This document shows, in pieces, positions 28,901 through 37,203 of a stretch of DNA of 37,327 nucleotides (the first letter of the stretch is position 1; each line of letters starts with the position of its first letter). The translations under genes were made by a program, and so were the position numbers. The stretch covers positions 1 to 37,327 of the forward strand of contig JAKALX010000002.1 of assembly GCA_021823905.1 (NCBI GenBank), read 5' to 3'. Origin of the DNA: Chloroflexota bacterium (GTDB lineage Bacteria > Chloroflexota > Dehalococcoidia > Tepidiformales > Tepidiformaceae). Under the pieces are notes generated by a model. The model saw only the letters and a program-made list of their open reading frames with translations. It did not search any database and was not told where the DNA came from.

Positions 28901-31168
28901 GAGAGGGTCGGCGCCTTTGCCCGAGCTTCTCTCGTGCTGCTTGTTCCCGCGCTTACTTGTGCGGTCATCATTATTGCGGTAGGGCTTCGCAACGCGAACG
29001 ACACACTAATGGACAATCCTTTCTCCTGGCAAGGGATACTGGACACGGTCAAGGAACTTGTGGCTGGGGGCCAGCTCGCAGTCGTGGACCAGCAGACCGG
29101 CCGCATTAAACTGGATGAACGGCTAAGCACCGGGGGCAAGAGCCTACTCGAAGAGGAGGTAAATCGGTTCAACGCCCTGCCGGCTAAGGAGCGGCTTGGC
29201 GGCACAAGTGTTGCGAATCAGCTCTTCGCTGGCCGAGCCTCATCGGTACGTTCGCTCGCACAATACGACCACCTCCTCGCCGACCTCCATGAGGCGAGTG
29301 CATCCGAGGTGGGAAGACGTGAACCGCCCCTCTTTGTCATCGAGCGCGAGAACGATACGGAAACAGGCGAGTCGCGTTTGAGGCTTGAGCCGAATGCGGC
29401 GTTCAATAGCACGTTGAGTTTCAAGTCGGGTCGGAACCCTGAGCAAATGCCATTGATCGCCTTTGCCACCAATGACCGCGGCGCGGCGGATCCACCCATT
29501 CGCGGGGCGCTGGTGGGGCCCGCCTGGGTGATGGGCCGGTGGGTCGAGGTTCAAGACCCCGAGGGCCTCGTACCCTGGGCCGAACACCTGGAGACGGCCG
29601 CCTTTGCCGAGTGGGCGCGCTTAGGCCCAAGGCAAGCCGAGTCTCGTTACGGCCACCTCTCCCTTATTAGGCCGTTGCATGTCGCGGCGCAAGACTTTGT
29701 GCGGCGGAAGGGGCGACAGTTGCACGGTCAATTGCTCGCCACAGGGGCGACAGAGAGCGCATTGCCACCGCGTGTTGGCCTGACTGTTCTTGAGATCCCC
29801 AGTGGCCAAGTGCTCGCACTCGGCGGCTGGCCTCGCATGGGCCCAACATCAGCCTGGGTCACGGCACGGGATGGGGAGAACGTGCCCTCGCGCGCGTGGG
29901 TCGAGAACATGGCACCGGGTAAGCTCGCCAGACGGTACGAGGGCGACCGGAATTTCGATTTGCTTCTCATGGGCTCGGCGACGAAGCCGATCTTCGCGGC
30001 GGCCGTGCTTGCGACTCACCCTGGAATCGATGCGCGTTTCTGTGTCCGGGGGCCCAGGAACGATGATGAGCACTCGGTCTTTGGCATCCCGGTCACTCCC
30101 GGTTGGCACGTCGGCTTATCTCAAAGCCTGGCTGGCGGGGAGTGGTGTGATTTTGATTCCTTCCTCGCACGATCCGACAACCGATACGCCGTCGAACTTG
30201 GATTTCTTGGCCTTGCGGCCGGGGAACAGGACCGGCCCGGGTGGATCGCGACCGAACCGGGGATGCGAGTCGGCTCGACTCCCGAGTCCATGGACAAAGG
30301 AGTGTCCTGCTGGCACGCCTATCCGAGTTTTCCACAGAGCTTAGGCTTTGGCTTGCATCAGCCTGGAAGGTTGCGGGCCTTGCAGGATACGCCTCTCGCA
30401 GCGAATCTTCACGACATGTTCGGGGTCGAGGTCGCACAGAAGAAGGGAGTACGCTTTCTCGTCTCTTGCTGGACGGGCAACGAGCGGGATGACCGGTCCC
30501 CGGCGCCGGCAGATCCCGCACACGGCGAGTCGGGCGACGAACCTCGGGAACGAGCAGCGGATACCAACCCGGCCAGCGCCCCTGGCCTTGAGTTCTTCAA
30601 CGTGATCTCACCGGTCGGGGCAAATCTCGAACTCGACACCGTCACGACTCCTCGAGCTTGGGTAAGCGTGCTCCTTGGCGGACGCTCCAACCGTTGGTCG
30701 GCCGTCGAGTTTGGCGCTGCATTTGCGACCTGCATCCTGGGCCGGCCAGTGTTGCCTAGTCTGATCGAGCGCACGACGCCCGTCCTGCCGGCAGCCGACC
30801 GCGTTCAGTTCGTTGAAACAGCCAGGCGTCTTCGGCGTGCCCTCACAGCCGTAGTCAGGGCCAACGGTGGCACGGCACATGGCTTTCTCAGGAACGCCGG
30901 TGGACTTGCCGTCATTGATAGACTCAAGGGCGTAAGCGTCTATGCGAAGACCGGCACACTAGCCGAGGAACGGGGCCACCACCCTTCGACCTCGCGGATC
31001 GTCCTTGCTCTCGTCCGGTGGCAGGACCGGGCACAAACGGTTGCATCTCGCGGCCTCGTCTTTTCTCTCGTGGCCGAGCGCGCCCAAATGGGCATGGCTA
31101 CCACTTGGCTCGGCGAGTTCCTCACCGAGAACGAGCCACGCATCCGCGAGTTTCTGGGTGAGAAGTAG
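25973..31168 (+). CDS. giant multi-TM protein: N-terminal module, SEDS (FtsW/RodA)-like domain, penicillin-binding transpeptidase domain
   Basis: 1731 aa, ATGA overlap with the preceding gene. SEDS signature HEGGIFGLGYGEAPAQRSQVRQDTLQSDSVFTFFVVSEYGLVGG; PBP motifs S1335-A-T-K, S1401-D-N, K1659-T-G. Confidence 0.85.
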   Translation: MTILLGFLLPIIFFLTLWLVFRAKNDPHWPLVAGLGVAAVSSTALLLTVFTSVLWTAGPNIAWIGASAIDQDHGLVLGGNPATAVTGWPNRAFSPRVEISPLPAGMASIEVSGAGGFVRVGSEWISGTLLVSGLPTEAGAYSVRQERGWFWHHIDLLPSDGGKPLRFRVSKAGRDRVVALSTLVHATVLRMRGTSEEEAQGAETLDRWASAKLLLFTREGTVRLVTEDSTCRSSMPVPTTFQIRWRNRDLRCSIERTASGALHVRFLPPWRLVSPMPPSDKGTPGVATLALAREARPGDKAFLLPLGGAVEDPHLEAVLEVDRSGIPRFRANPALRPVREPQRPAAESFTSRDVATAAGHAGLGSAVDMPLKKVSLRIAIVDDHPQAGRLITCLVLALALLAFGFPLVLLDLRPRDSWAVAGIVSVTWCFLLLRLLLALRYALEPGRIDRLAVSGLTMALIGITMLPGLVLFVALLHRSQYWTFKDYRARRRSALMCFGYLIALFLGGLTARILAASMWPNVPPEYHFTLGVMGSVVLAASFSFLAVVLVVKFTRAATAGIVPSPLGAWSRPLAEFLQVFKRLATSRAPRFWWTVGTTHEQQVQSLVGKLPPEGRRANFFWVFGPLLALELLALVAVLISSYIFATTAIEEVVAPFFLCWAPAVIWLGSRLCFLPGETIRTFHYGRLAAVSFLVVVPLFGLPLAMRDPGGLIASAAIFIPLTLLLALARPLRPAAFALASLIVGVALAVVVLAHPRPLLKFLPGEMGPRTLALEQWPQLERSLLFHASLREVDPSGTPVWTLKYAIQHAWESKAIAHEGGIFGLGYGEAPAQRSQVRQDTLQSDSVFTFFVVSEYGLVGGAALLLLSLLPLVIVVIGAWERFDIGHGVAVLVTGAFFLEGAYHAAMNLGALPITGRNYPLLSVNSPSDLVRWGLLFALAVQALLWRSTGEEDGYDVAAASIISPQDPRVACTDPRPERVGAFARASLVLLVPALTCAVIIIAVGLRNANDTLMDNPFSWQGILDTVKELVAGGQLAVVDQQTGRIKLDERLSTGGKSLLEEEVNRFNALPAKERLGGTSVANQLFAGRASSVRSLAQYDHLLADLHEASASEVGRREPPLFVIERENDTETGESRLRLEPNAAFNSTLSFKSGRNPEQMPLIAFATNDRGAADPPIRGALVGPAWVMGRWVEVQDPEGLVPWAEHLETAAFAEWARLGPRQAESRYGHLSLIRPLHVAAQDFVRRKGRQLHGQLLATGATESALPPRVGLTVLEIPSGQVLALGGWPRMGPTSAWVTARDGENVPSRAWVENMAPGKLARRYEGDRNFDLLLMGSATKPIFAAAVLATHPGIDARFCVRGPRNDDEHSVFGIPVTPGWHVGLSQSLAGGEWCDFDSFLARSDNRYAVELGFLGLAAGEQDRPGWIATEPGMRVGSTPESMDKGVSCWHAYPSFPQSLGFGLHQPGRLRALQDTPLAANLHDMFGVEVAQKKGVRFLVSCWTGNERDDRSPAPADPAHGESGDEPRERAADTNPASAPGLEFFNVISPVGANLELDTVTTPRAWVSVLLGGRSNRWSAVEFGAAFATCILGRPVLPSLIERTTPVLPAADRVQFVETARRLRRALTAVVRANGGTAHGFLRNAGGLAVIDRLKGVSVYAKTGTLAEERGHHPSTSRIVLALVRWQDRAQTVASRGLVFSLVAERAQMGMATTWLGEFLTENEPRIREFLGEK

Positions 31169-31244
31169 AAGCGGAAGCGAGGACGTTTGCCACGACTGGA
31201 TCGCGCTCCGCCCGTCCATTCCGCATGGAGATGCCTACAAGGGC

Positions 31245-31799
31245 TCATCCTGAAGCCAGGGCTAGGCTCAACCGCTCATGCTCCATACGACATAGGCGTT
31301 TCGTCCGGCACTTGGCGCAGGGCGCGCCTTCCCAAATCTCCTGAACCATCGCCGAGACCCTGTCAATCAGTTGTGCGTCCTTGGTGAAGAGACCGAATTC
31401 GAAATTGCGCTGATTCTTGTCTCTTCGGCCAAGGCCCGCCCCCGTGAGGTTGGCGCTGCCAAGGTAAAGACGCCGACCGTCGATCAGAATCATCTTCATG
31501 TGATTTCTCGGGCAGATCCGCATCTGAAGCCGAGAAACAACGTGTGGCAGCGAGCGCGCCGAGTCGATGAACCCCTTGGAGGGCTTGCCCGCGAATAGGA
31601 GGTAGATGTCAACTCCCCGGTCCAGGAGCGTTTCCGCAAGTTGAAGGAATGGCCCGTAACCACCGGTGGCGAGCTCGACAGTGGTCTGTTTGACCAAAGC
31701 GGTCACAATGAGTAGAGAGCGCTGAGCGGCAGGAATCTCCTCGCGGGTCACCCTTTCGTAGATCTCCTCGCCGGTCAGAAAGTCGAACTCGACCTTCAT
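31245..31799 (-). CDS. phospholipase D-superfamily protein (single HKD) with C-terminal Cys cluster
   Basis: NHMKMILIDGRRLYLGSANLTGAGLG (HxKx4D); CAKCRTKRLC at the C-terminus. Confidence 0.88.
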   Translation of the reverse strand: MKVEFDFLTGEEIYERVTREEIPAAQRSLLIVTALVKQTTVELATGGYGPFLQLAETLLDRGVDIYLLFAGKPSKGFIDSARSLPHVVSRLQMRICPRNHMKMILIDGRRLYLGSANLTGAGLGRRDKNQRNFEFGLFTKDAQLIDRVSAMVQEIWEGAPCAKCRTKRLCRMEHERLSLALASG

Positions 31800-33763
31800 C
31801 GCCCTTCACTCCGGCCAGCCAGGTTGGCTTGGACAGCCCGCACGTCCGAGGCCTCGCCGTCTTGCGGCGTCGTGACCCAGGCCGCCTGCACTCGGGCAAG
31901 GGAGGAGGGTGTCTGCACCAAGCAATCCCCGTTGGTCTTGAGCGACGTGGCATCCGAGCTGCCGATAATCAGGCGGCTGCCAACGTGGCTCTGGGTTCGG
32001 AAAGCGATGCCAGTGACCATATTGGCCTTGATGGCGGTCGAGATAACCTCTGCGGTGGGGTGCTGCGTAGCCAAGACGAAGAACATGTTGAGCGCCCGAG
32101 CCTCCGAGATCAGGCGGATGAGCTTCGGTGAAGCACACCCCGAGAACTCGTCGATGATCGTGATCAGGACAGGGAAGGTTGCGCCAGCATCCCCTGCCAG
32201 GGTCCTCTTCCTCATCTGGAGCTCCTCGAAGAGGTTCTCCACCAAGTTTGCAAAACCTCCAGTCGTTGTGGCGACCTCCTGCCAGAGATGCGGGAGTCCA
32301 CGGTACGCCCCAAACTCGAAGACCTTGAAGTCCGCCAAGGCCAACCTTACGCGTGAGGGGGGATACCGGAACGCCACGCCGAAGACGATCGAGTGTAACA
32401 ACACAGTCTTCCCGCCGCCCGTGCTGCCCCCGACCAGAACGTGGCGCGCCTGATGAACGTCAAGCTCACACGGGTGACCGTCTTGGAAACGGCCAATCAG
32501 GTAGGTTATTGGCTGGTCGGAACCAGCCGTTGTTTCCTGCAACAACGGGACAATCGGAACGAAGCGCCGCTCATCATCGAAGAGAGGAAGTTCGACCCGG
32601 ATGGCATCCTTGATTTCGACCCGGGCTGGTGCGCGCCCGATCTCTACGCCAATGTCGGCCAGGCTGCGGGCAACGTTTCTCACAGTGGCGACTTGACCCT
32701 CTTCCTTCGCGAATTCGAAGCGAAGACTGTTCAAACCTATCTGAGGCTGAGCGCCGAACGGCACCAAGTCGACGCCAGCGATACGGCGTACCACGTCGAT
32801 GATCCGTCTTTGGAGTGAGATGACCTCTCGTGAGATTCTGTCGATCCGCGCGTCGTCAGATCGCGGTTCCGGAAGAATTTCGAGGGGGAGAGGCTCGTCC
32901 ACTGCCGGCGCCGGCAACGGGCGCAAAACCGTCTCAGGATCAGCCGCAGGGACATCCCCTGGAACCGAGTTAATCCACGGGGCCGCCCGAAGACCCGGGT
33001 TCCAAGCCGCCCGAGAGTTGGGGGTCCACGGCTGTGGCCGCTCGTCTGGCCGCCGAGGAGCATAGGTACACCCAAGTTCCGGTCGCTGAGAGAGGACTGC
33101 TCCTCGGTGGCGGACGATCTCCACACCCTTGCGGCCCAATGAAGTGAACCAGAAGAGCCAGCGGGATCGAGCGGCCTTGCGGAGTCCTACTGCCAGTCGG
33201 TGAGGGGAAATGCCAATCAGGAAGAGAACACTCCCCGCGGAGACGATGCTGCCCCCAACTCGACCGAAGAACGGACCTAGAAAGTTCTCGAGGTACCTGA
33301 GAAAGAAGTCGCCAAAGGACCCACCAAGCTGCGGCTGGTGAACGAACGCGCGTTGGACGCAAGTCAGCAGAATTGAAAGGACAGGCACTGCCAGCAGTAC
33401 CCGAAGGGTAAGGCGTGCGCGGACAATGTAATGGAAACGCCCGAGATCCACGATGCCAACCACAATAAGCGCGAGCGGCAGGACATACGCTGCCTTGCCA
33501 AACAGCAAGAGAAGCGGCAAACCGACCAATCTCGCCAAGGAGGACCAAATACCGGAGCCACGCCAGCCGCCAGTTGGGGTTCTCGTGGCGTCCATCGACC
33601 CAAGAAGGAAGAGTAAAACCGCACCGGCAGCAAGGAAGACGAGCCCCATTCTGAGGCTCCACGACACCGAGCGCGGCTCCACCCCCCCGTGACGTCCCCC
33701 GCCGTGTTTCTTGGCCGGTTTCTTCCCCACCCGGTTGCTCCTCTTCTGCAGGACAGCATACAT
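31796..33763 (-). CDS. FtsK/SpoIIIE-like ATPase with N-terminal TM helices (ORF extends to 34531; ATG inferred at 33763)
   Basis: HVLVGGSTGGGKTVLLHSI (Walker A), VLITIIDEFSG (Walker B), FFVLATQHPTAEVIS; hydrophobic N-terminal segments; 4-bp overlap with the PLD gene. Confidence 0.88.
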   Translation of the reverse strand: MYAVLQKRSNRVGKKPAKKHGGGRHGGVEPRSVSWSLRMGLVFLAAGAVLLFLLGSMDATRTPTGGWRGSGIWSSLARLVGLPLLLLFGKAAYVLPLALIVVGIVDLGRFHYIVRARLTLRVLLAVPVLSILLTCVQRAFVHQPQLGGSFGDFFLRYLENFLGPFFGRVGGSIVSAGSVLFLIGISPHRLAVGLRKAARSRWLFWFTSLGRKGVEIVRHRGAVLSQRPELGCTYAPRRPDERPQPWTPNSRAAWNPGLRAAPWINSVPGDVPAADPETVLRPLPAPAVDEPLPLEILPEPRSDDARIDRISREVISLQRRIIDVVRRIAGVDLVPFGAQPQIGLNSLRFEFAKEEGQVATVRNVARSLADIGVEIGRAPARVEIKDAIRVELPLFDDERRFVPIVPLLQETTAGSDQPITYLIGRFQDGHPCELDVHQARHVLVGGSTGGGKTVLLHSIVFGVAFRYPPSRVRLALADFKVFEFGAYRGLPHLWQEVATTTGGFANLVENLFEELQMRKRTLAGDAGATFPVLITIIDEFSGCASPKLIRLISEARALNMFFVLATQHPTAEVISTAIKANMVTGIAFRTQSHVGSRLIIGSSDATSLKTNGDCLVQTPSSLARVQAAWVTTPQDGEASDVRAVQANLAGRSEGR

Positions 33764-34103
33764 CGTGCCGGGCCGTTCCTGATCAAAGGCTGGCTCAGGT
33801 CGCCTCGCTGCCCGGCATGAAACGTCAAAACGTCGGACAGAGTAGGCGTGCCGTCCAACCTGCCGATTCCTCGACACCGCTTCCACCAAATCCACCAAAC
33901 AAGTGCTTGCACTATGGAATCGGAATACGCTCAAGGAGATAACGCCAGTGTCGTTGGCCCTGAGGACACTCAGTTGGCGGCTCCCCAGGCTAAGAAACCA
34001 ACCAGGTGCCACCTTGCCCCTCGCATGCACCACTGATATCATCCACTCAGTAAAGAATCTTCCTGCCATCTGTCGTTGTGGAGCACAACACAGGGGGGTT
34101 GCC

Positions 34104-34811
34104 ATGACAAACCAGCAAGCCAAGGTTAAAGGCGTTGCCGATATCGTGTTCCTCATGGATGCAACGGGGAGCATGCAGAGGTGCATCGACGGCCTCAAGC
34201 GCAACGTCGAATCGTTCATCGACTTCCTGACGACCGGCGCCGGCAATACGGTAAGTCCCGTCAAGGATTGGCGGGCGCGGGTCGTGGGCTTCCGCGATGT
34301 TGAGACCGACGGCGCCAAATGGTTCGTCGACAACCCGTTTGTCCGGGATGCCATCGCCCTCAAGGCCCAACTCGCGGCGCTTACGGCGGAGGGCGGTGGT
34401 GATGAGCCCGAGTCGCTGCTCGACGCCATCTTCATGGTCTCGAAGGCCGGCCAGACCGATAAGGGCGCGCCCGAGGACCCTGCACGCTGGCGGTACCGAT
34501 CGGCCGCGGCGCGGGTCGTCGTCGTGTTCACGGATGCCAGCTACAAACCGGTAATGGGCATTCCCGAGGCGCGCGGGGGCACGATCGACGACGTCAGGAA
34601 CGCCGTGCAGGACAACCGGATCATCCTCAGCGTCTTCGCGCCCGACCGGCCGTGCTTCAACGACCTATCGGCTTTGGACAAGGCCGAGTACGTTCCGATA
34701 CCGGCCGACTCGGGGCTCGAAGCGTTCACCGCGGACCAGGCAAACTTCCGTGAGACGTTGCGCCAACTTGCCGCCAGCGTCTCGGCCTCTTCCGAGACGG
34801 TGGCGTTGTGA
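34104..34811 (+). CDS. von Willebrand factor A domain protein
   Basis: ADIVFLMDATGSMQRCIDGLKRNV (MIDAS DxTxS), RVVVVFTDASYKPV. Confidence 0.88.
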   Translation: MTNQQAKVKGVADIVFLMDATGSMQRCIDGLKRNVESFIDFLTTGAGNTVSPVKDWRARVVGFRDVETDGAKWFVDNPFVRDAIALKAQLAALTAEGGGDEPESLLDAIFMVSKAGQTDKGAPEDPARWRYRSAAARVVVVFTDASYKPVMGIPEARGGTIDDVRNAVQDNRIILSVFAPDRPCFNDLSALDKAEYVPIPADSGLEAFTADQANFRETLRQLAASVSASSETVAL

Positions 34812-34820
34812 GGGGGACAG

Positions 34821-35549
34821 ATGACGACTCGCGGCGTTGCGGACATTGTGTTCTGCCTTGACGCGTCGGGTTCCATGAGCCCCTGTTTCGAGGGCGTGCG
34901 GAACCACGTTGGGGATTTCATCGAGGGGCTGAACTCGGGCGGTCAGGCGCACTTGGACGTGCGCTTCGATCTTGCGGCCCACCGGTGCGTCGCCGAGGGC
35001 GCGGCGCCGGTACTGGAGATGGAGTCCGTCCACAACCGGTCACTCCTGGCTGCGCTCTATGGCTCCCCCTCCCAGGCTACGCGATTCTTCAGTCATGATG
35101 TCGAGGAGGTTCGGCGACGCCTCACGGAGATAAAGACCGAAGGCGACGAGGCATCTCTCGTTGCGCTCGACTGCGTGCTCGACTTCCCATGGCGCCAGGC
35201 TGCGGCATGCCATCGCGTCGTGATTCTAATGACCGACGAGGCGTTTGAAACCGGCGCCTGGCAAGCGCCCCAGGTCGCGCGCCTCGGAGACCTGGTCCGC
35301 AAGATCCAGGATCTAAAGGTGATGTTGTATCTTGTAACGCCCGAGTCGGAGGTCTTTTCCCGCCTGTCCGAGGTCGACAAGTGTGAGCACATTGTGGTCG
35401 ATGCGAGCGGGGACGGCCTCAAGAGCGTGGACTTTGCCGAGGTGCTCGGCTTTGTCGGGAAGTCCGTTTCAACGTCCACACTCCAAGCGCCGCAACCCGC
35501 TGCGGCCACGCGGGCGCTCTACGGTCAGGCCACGTGGAGGACGTCCTGA
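34821..35549 (+). CDS. von Willebrand factor A domain protein
   Basis: ADIVFCLDASGSMSPCFEGVRNHV (MIDAS DxSxS), RVVILMTDEAFETG. Confidence 0.88.
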   Translation: MTTRGVADIVFCLDASGSMSPCFEGVRNHVGDFIEGLNSGGQAHLDVRFDLAAHRCVAEGAAPVLEMESVHNRSLLAALYGSPSQATRFFSHDVEEVRRRLTEIKTEGDEASLVALDCVLDFPWRQAAACHRVVILMTDEAFETGAWQAPQVARLGDLVRKIQDLKVMLYLVTPESEVFSRLSEVDKCEHIVVDASGDGLKSVDFAEVLGFVGKSVSTSTLQAPQPAAATRALYGQATWRTS

Positions 35550-35606
35550 TGAGGGGACCGTGTGGGCACCTGACACGAACTTCGGTGCGGCTGTGAGAGG
35601 GCGCGG

Positions 35607-36803
35607 ATGGCCAGAATCCTGAAGCCGGGCGAGACCGTTGCCGGATATACGATCGTCCGACACCTTGGCAGCGGAGGGTTCGCCATCGCGTATGAGGCGA
35701 GAGACAGCCACGGCGAGAAAGTGTTCTTCAAGCAGTACAAGTCCCCGTCACCCGCCGTGCCCTGGTACCCTGGCTACGCTCGCTACCAGGAGGAGATCAA
35801 GCGCCGCATCGAAACTACCAATGCCTCGCGCTTCTGCTACAAGTTCATCGAGTTCTTCGAGGCCATTGCGGGCAGCACGTGTTACTTCCAGGTTTTTGAG
35901 TTCGTGGAGCACGGCAATGACCTCAGTGAGATTCTGACGCGGGCAGCCGCAGGCTCACGCCTGCCCTGGGACCAGCGAATGATCTTGGCGAGAGTCATGG
36001 TGGCCGGGATCGCGTCCCTCCACGATGCAAAGATTGTGCACTGCGACCTGAAGCCGGGTAACATCGAGCTTCTCGCGGACCACACTATTGCGGCGAAGTA
36101 CCGCCTCAAGCTCGTGGACTTCGACTGGTCGATCCTAGCTGATCGCCGAGCGCCCTGGCATGGGTTCCAGGGGTACATGACCTCGCCTGGCTATAGCTCC
36201 CCGGAGCACCTCCGCGCACAGCTACCGGTCCCCGCTTCGGATGTCTTCACGTGCGGTTTGATGCTACACATGCTCCTCGCCGGCGCGCACCCGTACGACT
36301 TCGACAGTGACACGGAGTACGGGCGCGCGGTGCTCGGTTACGCAGCCCCATTGCCGGCGTTTGCGGACTTCCCGGGTTCCCCGGCGGAGGCCACCGAACT
36401 CGGTCAGGCCCTTAGGCGTTGCCTGGACCCCCTCCCGAAAGAACGGCCGACTGCAGTCGAACTGTTGGCCGTTTTGCGCGGCGGCCGGGCCGGTGGCGGG
36501 GGTTGGCTGCGGCTGGTTGGGCCGTCGGGCGAGACGGTTACCGTCCGGGTCCCGACTGATGTTGGGAAGACCGTCCTCGCCAAGTTCGGAACCGATGCCG
36601 CTTGCCTTGACGCAGTCCAGTTCTCCCTCGAGCGTTCCGGCGGCGATTGGTACGTCGTTCCGCGCGTCGGTACGACGAACGAGACACTCCTCAATGGGAA
36701 GAAGCTGACAACACGCTCGGTGGTGCGGCAGGGCGACACGCTCGCCGTCGGCCGCCAGACCAGGGGCGTGAGCAGGTTGCCGATGAAGGTGGAGCTGGGC
36801 TGA
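35607..36803 (+). CDS. Ser/Thr protein kinase with C-terminal FHA-like domain
   Basis: YTIVRHLGSGGFAIAYEA, IVHCDLKPGNIELL, KLVDFDWS, SPGYSSPEHL; C-terminal TNETLLNGKKLTTRSVVRQGDTLAVG is FHA-like. Confidence 0.9.
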   Translation: MARILKPGETVAGYTIVRHLGSGGFAIAYEARDSHGEKVFFKQYKSPSPAVPWYPGYARYQEEIKRRIETTNASRFCYKFIEFFEAIAGSTCYFQVFEFVEHGNDLSEILTRAAAGSRLPWDQRMILARVMVAGIASLHDAKIVHCDLKPGNIELLADHTIAAKYRLKLVDFDWSILADRRAPWHGFQGYMTSPGYSSPEHLRAQLPVPASDVFTCGLMLHMLLAGAHPYDFDSDTEYGRAVLGYAAPLPAFADFPGSPAEATELGQALRRCLDPLPKERPTAVELLAVLRGGRAGGGGWLRLVGPSGETVTVRVPTDVGKTVLAKFGTDAACLDAVQFSLERSGGDWYVVPRVGTTNETLLNGKKLTTRSVVRQGDTLAVGRQTRGVSRLPMKVELG

Positions 36804-36810
36804 CGGTACG

Positions 36811-37197
36811 ATGAACTGGAAATGCCCCCAGTGTGGACTCGAGGTCGCGGAAGGTCGCCACCGATGCGATGGGTGCGGCGAGATAAGCTTCGGACGGGTC
36901 CGAATTCGCAGCCTCGAAACAGGCTCCGAGATCACTTTGGGCATCGACACCGAGATCACCCGGCATCTACTCGCCGGTTTTGCTGGCGGGGATGCTGCGT
37001 TTGCGTCTCCCATACAGTTTATCCTCATCAGGAGCATCGCCCATGAGCGGTGGGCGGTCAGCCACTCGACGAAGGCCACGAACCAAACGTACCTCGACGG
37101 GCACCCTCTTCCGACGGATCCTGTCCCGTTGAACGGCGGAGAGGTCATCTCGGTCGGTCCGGAGCGGCTCAGACTTCGAGTCGAGATCGTGGTTTAG
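36811..37197 (+). CDS. Zn-ribbon plus FHA-like protein
   Basis: MNWKCPQCGLEVAEGRHRCDGCG, then TKATNQTYLDGHPLPTDPVPLNGGEVISVGPERLRLRVEI. Confidence 0.75.
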   Translation: MNWKCPQCGLEVAEGRHRCDGCGEISFGRVRIRSLETGSEITLGIDTEITRHLLAGFAGGDAAFASPIQFILIRSIAHERWAVSHSTKATNQTYLDGHPLPTDPVPLNGGEVISVGPERLRLRVEIVV

Positions 37198-37203
37198 CGT
37201 CCG

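Noticed and set aside
34005-34017. sigma54-like GG...TTGC upstream of the first vWA gene
   Set aside because: GG-to-GC spacing is 9 nt rather than the required 10, with a poor -24 box.
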